Assembly (NCBI GenBank): GCA_036874045.1
Contig: CM072344.1
Span: 8,404,501-8,468,500, forward strand
Direction of reading: 5' to 3'
Length of the DNA: 64,000 nucleotides
Source of the DNA: Cymodocea nodosa
Lineage: Eukaryota > Streptophyta > Magnoliopsida > Alismatales > Cymodoceaceae
Both the position numbers and the translations under genes were made by a program. Below the pieces are notes generated by a model, which made no database searches, had not been told where the DNA came from, and saw nothing but the letters and a program-made list of their open reading frames with translations. Positions 56,089 to 64,000 of the stretch are shown one piece after another (position 1 is the first letter of the stretch; each line of letters begins with the position of its first letter).

Positions 56089-56100
56089 GCTCTGATACCA
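56089..56100 (-). other. primer-binding site of E
   Basis: GCTCTGATACCA on the plus strand is the complement of TGGTATCAGAGC, 2 nt from the 5' LTR. Confidence 0.92.
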
Positions 56101-56102
56101 AC

Positions 56103-57980
56103 TGTTAGGAACGAATGGCTTCACCAGAGGGGGGGTGAATGGAGAATAGAGTGAATTTATGCCTATTCTTCACTTTACTAACTAATTTGATTAATCAGTT
56201 TGCATAAGTAATAAATAAATAAAAATATCATGTACAGCGGAAATAAAGGTAAGAAACACAAGAGAATTTTAGGTGGTTCACCAACTTGGCTAGTCCACCC
56301 CCAAAGGTCACTTGGGTTTCACTAAGTGTCTCAACACTTACACATTTGCTTTCAGGTTGAAGCAAGAACCAACCACATAGAAGTTTTCAGGTATAAACTC
56401 CAGAAAACCAACACTTAGAAGTTTTTAGGTATAAACTCCAGAAAACCAACCTCTTGAGTTTTTAGGTCGAAACTCAAACCAACAACTGAATGTACCTTTC
56501 AAGTTGAAGCCACGAACCAAATGATCCTTCTTAGATCAGACTTTCAATGCATTGAGAGCTTTAAGAGTCTTCTTGTAAATCCAGCTTTCAATCGATTCTT
56601 TGTTGAACTGATTTTAAGCTTTCTTCTATATCAGTAATTGATCTGCAATGTATACTGTATCTCTGTATGTAATTGTATCTGTAATCTCACTTGTAAGCTC
56701 TACCGTATATCTGTTGTCTGCATTTTGTATATATACTTGATATGTGCAACGATCATATTTTCCTCCAACGGATGTATTCTTTTGTATTTAATTAGGATCA
56801 AGTCCCAATACGGCAAGTGACCGTTCAGAAAAACGTTTCAAGTCAACTTACTGATTTTCCTGTTCTTTCGGATAGTTAGCTAAGCAACTCTCCGAAGAGT
56901 AACTGTAACTCACCGAAAAATTACTTATCCTTTACTGCTAGGTAGGATTCCAGAATATTCAAATGTAAGCTATCATCCAATCAGATACTTATAACTGTAA
57001 CTCACCGAATAGTTATATACTTGACTCTATCAACTTTCTGATTTAATTTAGCATGTGCATAAAAGACTGACTTAAATTTTGGAAGGTTATCCTGTAACTC
57101 ACTGAAATTCTTTAGGATTTCGGATAGTTATTTTTCTAACTCTCCGAAAACTTATTTGAGCCATTGTTTGGAATTCTACACATGGGAAATTCGATGACTT
57201 AAGTTTCAGATGGTTAAACTGTAACTCACCGAAACTCTTTTGAAATTTCAGATAGTTATCCTTCTAACTCTCCGAAAACCTATTTGAACATCTGTTTGGA
57301 TTTTTGCACGTGGGAAATTCATTGACTTAAGGTTCGGATAGTTAAACTGTAACTTACCGAGACTCTCTTTTAAATTTTGGATAGTTATCCTATCTCTCCG
57401 ATTTTCCCATTTAAACTTTCAACTGCCGGCTTCCTCCATTTTGCACGTGCGTAATAAAATGACTTAAGTTCTGAAAAGTTATGCCTATAACTTACCGAAA
57501 AACTCGAATAGTTATCTAACTCTCCGAAAAGAAAACTTGGATAGTTATCTAACTCTCCGACAAGTCTTTTAAGCTTCCATTCTGTATTTCTTCACGTGGT
57601 TTATTGAATGACTTAAATTTTGGATAGTTATACCTGTAACTCTCCGAAAAGTCCTTTAAGCTTCCAGATAGTTATCTCCTTAACTATCCGATCATTCAAT
57701 CCCTTTAATTGTCTGATTAAATAACTCTCTGAAGGCTTTGTAAAATCGGATAGTTATTCTTCTAACTGTCCGATAGTATTGCTTCTGCTTTGAACTTGCT
57801 CTTCAGATACTTAGACCTGTAACTGTCTGATTTTTCCTGTAGCTCTATAGCAGTATCTTCTAGAACTTTCTCCATCTATTCGTCTACTTTCTGATCTTTT
57901 GCTGAGCTATCATATCTGTGAAATACAATTTGGTTTCCTCACATAGGTTTTTGCATTATCAAAATACTAGGGTCCTAACA
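56103..57980 (-). mobile_element. 5' LTR of E
   Basis: 1878 bp, the same ends as the other LTR; longer by about 34 bp, with an extra GATAGTTATCTAACTCTCCG block near 57540. Confidence 0.93.
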
Positions 57981-57985
57981 TAACT

Positions 57986-58608
57986 CTCCAAAATGCGTCT
58001 AGGCATCAAAAAGTTAGATTTGTAACTATTTGAAACATCGCTTTATTATAAAACTACTTAAGTACATGTGTCATGATCTGGAAGATTGACTTAAGTTATC
58101 TTTCGAAAGGTTATCTGTAACTCTCCAAAATGCACCTGAGCATTGGATAGTTAGGTTTATAAGTCTCCAAAACTTTCTGAACACCTTAAGTTCAAATTGT
58201 GCACGTGTTGAATTTCACTACTTTATAATGTCTTAGTCGAAACTCGAACAGTTATGTTTAACTCTTCGACTTTTCACACCTATTCCTTCGAGAAACTTGA
58301 ATAGTTATCATAAGTCTTCGAGTTTTCTCACTTTTCACTTAGGCTGAACTTATTTTCTTTATACGAACAATTACGCTAAGTATTATGTAATTGTTGGTTG
58401 TAAAACTTGTACAATTATTGCAAGCACTCGAGTTATTTATCGGTAACAGATCTTATATTTATGATTTCAATGATTGAATCCGTTTATAAACTCGAAGAGT
58501 TATAAATGTTTTACTAACAATATTTCGTGTTTCTACCTTAGTAAAACCCTAGCTTCACAATCTTTACTTCCACTAAGTTCTACAGTGCAAAACGAAGATT
58601 AATCGACA
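57986..58608 (+). promoter_or_regulatory. promoter-like region before the 3' ORF of C
   Basis: It continues the match to the U3 of A (CTCCAAAATGCACCTGAGCA, about 58114-58143). It holds G-boxes and AACTCGAACAG/TTCGAG palindromes between 58200 and 58520, and AT-rich TATA-like runs near 58450. The ATG follows at 58609. Confidence 0.5.
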
Positions 58609-59058
58609 ATGTCAGGACGTGGAAGAGGACGTGGTAGAATGATAAAAGTGCAGAAAAGAGAGCTGGAAATTCAGAAAATACAAAGTGAAATCAATGACAT
58701 CTACTCGAGGTACACTTTTTCAAACGAAGTACTACACAAAATAAGAAAAGCTATTCAAGATGAGAAAAATTTCTGTTGGAAATTTATTCGAAATTATGCT
58801 GAAACACAGTTTAGACTAGAACAGATTGAACTTTCCGCATTGCATTTATAGAAAAGAAATTTACAACCTAACCCTGTGATTGTAAGTTTTGGACATGTAT
58901 CAGAGACATCGGTGCAATCTATCACCTACTATGGAAAGAAGTGGGGACCAATGATCAAAAATGCAAACAAGGAATTACAATCCTTGTATTCTCAACATTA
59001 TTTTCCCCTAGCTGTTTTAGATGATATTGTGATGCGTGTCTTCCATCAAGTATACGTA
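58609..59058 (+). pseudogene. start of the 3' ORF of C, cut by F
   Basis: MSGRGRGRGRMIKVQKRELE opens the frame; TAG at 58849; the same frame goes on (58876) with KKWGPMIKNANKELQSLYSQ and HYFPLAVLDDIVMRV. Two similar helical units are visible, YSRYTFSNEVLHKIRKAIQ and YSQHYFPLAVLDDIVMRV, matching YRDYFFSQDILDEVRQELQ in B. The frame runs into the LTR of F. Confidence 0.75.
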
Positions 59059-59398
59059 TGTGTCATTGAATATGGTTGTATTTCTTTGATAATTTGTACA
59101 GGGGCAAACTTGTCTTTTGGGTATCACCAACCGTTGCCCCTATATATGTAAGGGGTCATCCACGTCCAAGAGATGCCATGCCAAACCATCCCTTGATTTT
59201 GATCTCCCCCTTCTTTGTACCAGCAACCATACAACAAGGAATCAGGATAGATTGATCACCCATGGACGTACCCGTGTTGGGGAACCACATAAATTTGTTG
59301 TTCTTCGAATTCTCCACTCGCAATCCTCTCTTCCACGCAGATCTCTTCTCCATGCCACCCCTAGATGCTCCACATTTGTTTGATCTTTCCACACAACA
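59059..59398 (+). mobile_element. 5' LTR of Tork-like copia element F
   Basis: The end ACAACA, 2 nt before TGGTATCAGAGC, is clear and is matched by the fragment at 16561-16566. The start is less certain; TGTGTCATTG at 59059 gives about 340 bp, a usual size for this lineage. CTATATATG at about 59141 is TATA-like. Confidence 0.75.
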
Positions 59399-59400
59399 AC

Positions 59401-59412
59401 TGGTATCAGAGC
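59401..59412 (+). other. primer-binding site of F
   Basis: TGGTATCAGAGC, perfect copia Met-tRNA type. Confidence 0.93.
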
Positions 59413-60150
59413 CAGGTTGGACATCTCTGGGTTTGCATCTGAAGTTTCGAAGAGTTTCATCAAGGTTCAAGCCATTTCTACAAGGGATCTCTCCATTGTT
59501 GTAACTACCGTCGTCATCAGCACTAGTCTGCACACTCCGACGCCAAGTTGTGCGCCTTCCTCGTCCGTGCTCTTTTGCATCTCAAATTTTGAGGACGTGT
59601 AGTACGATTCCTGAACTTCCTTTCTTTAAAATTTTGAAGAGATTGATCAAGGTTCAAGCCATTTCCGCAAGGATATCCCCCATTGCCGCAACTGTCGTCG
59701 TCGTTGGCACCAGTCTACACACTCCGACGCCAAGTCGTGCGCCTTCCTCGTCTGTGCTCCGTTGTATCTCAACTTTTGAGGATGTGTATTAAGCTTCCTG
59801 AACTTCCTTCATTTAAAATTTCGTGGTCAGAAGTTTCGTATTCAGAGAGATACAGCAGGAGGCCTCTGGCTAGGGTACAGTAGTTTTCTAGACGAGTGAC
59901 TCTTTGATTGTCAAATTTTGGGCATTTTGTGATTTTGGTTTTGTGCTTGGTTTGTGCAAGTATTTGCTACTATTTTGTGCTAAGTAGTGTGTTTGGCTTG
60001 TAGCTGATTGCATTTAGTTGAAATCAGTAGTTTCAGTAGCATATTGTTGTTGAGATATTGCTTGCTATTGTGTACCTTGTCGTAGAATTGTATTTGTTGA
60101 AATCACATTATATCTCGTGTGTATTGCTAGTTGTTTGTTGTTTTGAAAAC
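59413..60150 (+). repeat. leader of F with a 187-bp tandem duplication
   Basis: CAAGGTTCAAGCCATTTC recurs at 59461 and 59648, and the whole stretch 59445-59825 is two diverged copies of one unit. Overlapping short frames (59417-59602, 59550-59792) arise from it and share SLHTPTPS-x-APSSSVL. No gene is recognised. Confidence 0.75.
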
Positions 60151-60960
60151 ATGAATACTTCGGGGTTGAAGATAGAAAAGTTTGATGGTAAGAATAGCTT
60201 CAGCTTATGGCAAATTAAGATGAAAGCACTTCTAAAGCAACGAGGTATTTGGGCTCCTTTAAATAAGGAAACTACTCTGAATAGAAATTCGCTAGAGTTT
60301 GAATTGCAGGAGGAGAAAGCTCACTCCACCATCTTGTTGTGTTTGTCTAATGAAGTTATAATAGAAGTTGCTGATGAATCTACCTCATTAGGTCTTTGGC
60401 AGAAACTTGAGTCATTGTACATGACTAAGTCTTTAACAAACAAATTGTTGTTAAAGCAAAGACTATTCTCTTTAAAGATGATAGAATGTGTACCTCTTAA
60501 GCAGCATTTAGATCAGCTAAATGCTATTCTAATGGAACTCAAGAATATTGGAGTAATCATAGAAGATGAAGATGCAACTCTTATCTTGCTTTGTTCACTC
60601 CTATTGAGTTATGAAAACTTTGTTTAGTCTTGTGTAGTTAGAAGAGATTCAATTACACTAGAAGAAGTGAGGTGCAGCCTTCATTCTAGGGAGCTCAGAC
60701 ACATGGTGCATGGTAGAAACGAGGCAAGTGGTGTTGGCCTCTCAACTTAGCAGCAAGAGAACAGGGGAAGAAGCCAGAGACGAGGTGGAGGGAAGAATAG
60801 AAGCAGAAGCAAGTCGAAGGGCAAGTACTCTAGGGATATTTGCCATTACTGTAAGGAGAAAGGACACTGGAAATCACATTGTCCCAAGCTTATGAACAAA
60901 GGAAATGGTGTTGTGGCAGAAACCAGTTCTGCGTCAAGTGATGACTTTTCTCTTACAGTT
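60151..60960 (+). pseudogene. gag, element F
   Basis: I chose ATG 60151 (MNTSGLKIEKFDGKNSFSLW), the usual start of Tork/Tnt1-type gags, over an upstream in-frame ATG at 60058 lying in the leader. QIKMKALLKQRGIW, LWQKLESLYMTKSLTNKLLL and LKQHLDQLNAILMELKNIG follow. TAG at 60625 and 60748; beyond them comes a CCHC knuckle (CHYCKEKGHWKSHC, about 60843-60884). The frame continues straight into protease. Confidence 0.9.
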
Positions 60961-63900
60961 TGTTGCAGTGCCTATTCTGATGATCAGTGGATTATGGACT
61001 AAGGAGCTTCACATCATATGACTCCTACTAAGGAGTATTTTGACACCTACGAGCAGGTGGAGGGTGGTCAAGTGATTTTGGCCAATGATGATGTGTGTTC
61101 TAGAGTTGGTGTGGGCACTATAAAATTTAAACTACATGATAGCACAGTTAGAATTCTGGAGGACGTTTAGCACATCCCAAAACTTGGAAAAAGTCTGATC
61201 TCACTGATGGCCCTTGATGCTAAATGTTATAGATATACAGGTGGTGAGGGGAATATCAGCATATTGAAAGGCTCATTAGTTGTTATGAAGGGAACCAAAT
61301 CTGGTTCCTTATACATTTTGTAGGGCACTCCAATTGTTGGCACAACTACATCAGCTATATCTGGTCAGTAGGATTTTTCTGTCATGTGGCACTCAAGGAT
61401 GGGTCATTTGGGGCAGAAAGGAGTGCAGAAACTGAGTAGTTTGGGCAAGTTTGATGGGCACAAGGTTGCTTGTATTGACATGTGCAAGCATTGTGTCTTT
61501 GGCAAACAGAAAAGAGTGTCATTTGCACGTAGTCAGGATAGCTCTAAGGGAGTTCTTGATTATATTCATGCTAATTGTTGGGGGCTTTCATGTCAGCCTT
61601 CTATTGCAGGTTCCAGATATTTTCTTTCTATCATTGACTGTCATTCAAGGATGAACTGGGTTTTCTTTTTGACACACAAAAGTGAAGATTTTTCTTGCTT
61701 CAAGCATTGGAAGAAGTAGGTAGAAAACCAAACAGATAGAAAGGTAAAATATCTTAGAACTTATAATGGTCTTGAGTTTTGTTCTCAAGAATTTGATAAC
61801 TTTTGTAAAGATAAAGGCATTATGCGGCATAACACTGTCAGGTATACCCCTCAGCAAAATGGAGTGGCTGAAAGATTGAACAGAACACTCCTAGAAAAGG
61901 CACGTTGTATGCTGTCTCATGCAGGTTTGAGCAAGAAGTTTTGGGTAGAGGCTGTTAACACAACTTCCTATCTGGTGAACAGGTCCCCTTCTAGTGCCTT
62001 AGATGGGAAGATACCTCTTGAGGTATGGTTGAAAAGATCTGCTAGTTATTCAAAGCTTAGAATTTTCAGGTGTCCAGCTTACTATCATGTGAACAATGGC
62101 AAGTTGGAACCACATGCCAAGAAAGGCATATTTGTAGGCTATGGTGTTGGTGTAAAGAGATACAGGATATATGATATTGAATCTCACAAAGTAATATATA
62201 GCCGTGATGTTACTTTTGATGAGAATTCTCTTTTGCAGGCAACAGATAAACTAACAGGTGAAACACTAGAAATTGAGCACACCCTTCCTAAACAGATGGA
62301 GATAGATGACGCACAGCAGCCGCCTATCACTGATCAAGTTGAAATTAGAGAAATCTCATCTGAAACTTAGGAAAATGAAGTTGAGGAGGAAGAGGTGGAG
62401 CAACCACCACCAAGAACCATTGGCAAAGATCGTCCTAGAAGAGAGTTTAGACCTCTGATTAGATATGGCTATGACAGTTTGGTTGCTTTTGCCTTACAAG
62501 TAGCAGTTGAGGTGGAGGATTCTATTGATCCACCTATATATGAAGCTGCAATGAAAGATTCAGAAGCTGGTCTTTGGATGTCTACTATGGAGGAACTCCA
62601 ATCTCTTTATAAGAACAAGACTTGGGAACTGGTGAAACGTCCAAAGAACACAAATATTGTTGGTTGCAAATGAGTCTATAAGAAGAAGATTGGGACTCAA
62701 GGCAACACAGGTGTGCAGCACAAGGCAAGATTAGTCGCCAAAGGTTATTCACAATGAGAAGGAGTTGACTTCAATGAGGTATTTGCTCCTATTGTATGTC
62801 ATACATCTATTAGAATTTTGTTATCCATTACTGCAGCACATAATTTAGAATTGGAACAACTAGATGTAAAGACAGTCTTCTTGCATGGTGAGTTGGAAGA
62901 AAATATTTGGAAGGAACAACCAACAGGGTTTGTGGTGAAAGGTAAATCTGATTGGGTGTGCAAATTAAATAAGTCATTGTATGGACTTAAACAGTCACCA
63001 CGACAATGGTACAAAAGGTTTGATGCCTTTATAGTTAAAGTTGGTTTTAGACGTAGCAACTATGATTCATGTGTATATGTTAAAACTCTTGATAAGAGTA
63101 CACATGTTTATTTGTTATTGTATGTTGATGATATTCTTATAGCTGCGAAGAATATCGAAGTGATACAGGAGCTAAAGGACACATTAAAATCAGAATTTGA
63201 TATGAAGGATCTTGGTCCAGCTGGCAGAATTCTTGGAATGGAGATTAGGTGTGAAAGAAATTCTGGTAAGCTATTTTTGAATCAATAGAAGTATATTGAG
63301 AAGATCCTTAGCAGATTTGGTATGGCTTCATGCAAAGCCATTAGCACGCCTTATGACAGAAATGTCAAATTGTCATCTACGATGTGTCCACAAACTGATT
63401 CTGAAAAGCTTGATATGCAACGAGTTCGTTATGCATAGGCAGTTGGAAGTCTTATGTATGCTATGGTATACACTAGGCCTGATTTGGCATATCCTTTGAG
63501 TGTTGTTAGTAGGTTCATGTCCAATCCGGGCAGGGAACATTGGAAAGTAGTTAAAAGGATATTTAGATATTTGAAAGGAACTCCAGGTGTTGGCTTGATG
63601 TATGCAGCAGATCAGGGTCATACTATGGCTGGTTATACAGACTCAGACTATGCAGGTGATGTTGACAGAAGGAGATCATTATCTGGTTATGTCTTTACAT
63701 TTGCAGGTTCTATTGTGAGTTGGAAATCAACTCTTCAGCCTACGGTATCTCTGTCCACAATTGAGGCTGAATATGTGGCTATGACAGAAGCTGCAAAGGA
63801 AGGGATTTGGTTGAAAGGCTTACTTGAAGACTTTGGTTGGCACATTGATAAAGCTGATATCTTTTGTAATAGTCTTAATGCTATTTGTCTCTCCAAAGAT

Positions 63901-64000
63901 AATGTCTTTCATGATAGAACTAAACATATTGATGTTAAGTATCATTTCCTCAGGAATGAAGATAGGATAAAGATTATGAAGGTCAACACAAAGGACAATC
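60961..64000 (+). pseudogene. pol (protease, integrase, RT, RNase H) of F, open at the right edge
   Basis: The protease site reads WIMD-stop-GASHHMT, with TAA at 61000 in the catalytic DSGA. Integrase: MWHSRMGHLGQKG and CKHCVFGKQKRVSF (HHCC), IIDCHSRMNWVFFL, YNGLEFCSQEFDNF, YTPQQNGVAERLNRTLLEKA. Reverse transcriptase: ARLVAKGYSQ, TVFLHGELEENIW, LYGLKQSPRQWYKRFD and catalytic YVDDILIAA (about 63121). RNase H: GYTDSDYAGDVDRRRS and VSLSTIEAEYVAMTEAAKE. From 60151 to 64000 all is in one frame, with 12 in-frame stops counting gag (60625, 60748, 61000, 61168, 61321, 61369, 61717, 62368, 62671, 62755, 63286, 63436) and no frameshift. Confidence 0.93.

Larger units (their letters stand above)
51167..57980 (-). 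mobile_element. gag-only copia element E (non-autonomous)
   Basis: LTRs at 51167-53010 and 56103-57980 are flanked by the duplication TAACT (51162-51166 and 57981-57985). Read on the minus strand it has LTR, Met-tRNA primer site, gag, then about 1.5 kb without pol, polypurine tract and LTR; 6.8 kb in all. It fits the class of terminal-repeat elements that keep only gag. D belongs to the same family. Confidence 0.92.
30134..59058 (+). mobile_element. SIRE/Maximus-like copia element C, interrupted by B, E and F
   Basis: The parts, once the inserts are set aside: 5' LTR (30134-30614 and 43773-44494), primer site (44497), gag (44661-46673), pol (about 46691-49781), post-pol region (49782-51166 and 57986-58608), and the start of the 3' ORF (58609 to about 59058), cut by F. 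The integrase-before-RT order and the Met-tRNA primer are copia features. Its 3' LTR is outside the window. It sits in the gag of D. Confidence 0.85.

Noticed and set aside
1..64000. CRISPR array, operon or bacterial gene cluster
   Set aside because: The repeats are LTR promoter motifs without uniform spacers, and all coding sequence is eukaryotic retroelement; no bacterial features were seen.

Overview
The window looks like heterochromatic, retrotransposon-packed DNA of a flowering plant. It is AT-rich. Nearly all recognisable coding sequence belongs to decayed LTR retrotransposons of both superfamilies: Ty3/gypsy (Athila- and Tat/Ogre-like) and Ty1/copia (SIRE/Maximus-like and one Tork-like element). 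I found no ordinary single-copy host gene and no tRNA or rRNA gene. The species cannot be named from this sequence.

Layout. (1) 1-16423 is a rearranged Athila-like complex, 'A'. It runs: the tail of a left-hand copy with an F-box-associated protein end (2-322) and a 3' region closing in a polypurine tract; an LTR (2086-4104); a tRNA-Asp-type primer site (4112-4129); nucleocapsid-protease-RT-RNase H-integrase (4215-8885); an 'envelope-position' ORF (9679-11700); a gag capsid ORF placed after it (12651-13993); an F-box ORF start (14182-14381); then an inverted primer site plus inverted LTR (14382-16423). (2) 16424-19787: a piece of an F-type copia LTR, then the 3' end and LTR of another gypsy element, 'H'. 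(3) 19788-24009: a minus-strand SIRE-like element, 'C-prime', with a B-type LTR fragment inside it. (4) 24010-28105: a Tat/Ogre-like LTR, primer site and leader, 'G'. (5) 28106 to the right edge is a nest: copia D (LTR, part of gag) lies in G; copia C lies in D's gag; B lies in C's 5' LTR (30615-43767, duplication ATAAG); E, a gag-only element on the minus strand, lies in C's post-pol region (51167-57980, duplication TAACT); F, a Tork-like copia, lies in C's 3' ORF (from about 59059) and runs off the window.

Most striking non-coding signal. LTRs of several unrelated families, and the stretches in front of several internal ORFs, carry arrays of short palindromes. Their shared design is a 9-13 nt arm ending GTTA, a short spacer, then TAAC and the complementary arm, often interleaved with G-boxes (CACGTG). 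Arm 'flavours' differ (CCGTTGAG, TTCGGATAG, AACTCGAA, CTCGTTAAG). In element A and in copia B and C, such arrays plus a TATA-like box stand before the 3' ORF, gag and F-box ORFs, suggesting internal promoters. In the SIRE-like families a co-varying inverted repeat brackets the polypurine tract and the start of the 3' LTR.

Other points of interest: an F-box gene apparently captured by a gypsy element; an inverted LTR plus primer site whose limits match plus-strand strong-stop DNA; a 3' ORF and a post-pol region shared between gypsy and copia elements; and three long ORFs broken by many in-frame stops but no frameshift, in keeping with cytosine-deamination decay.
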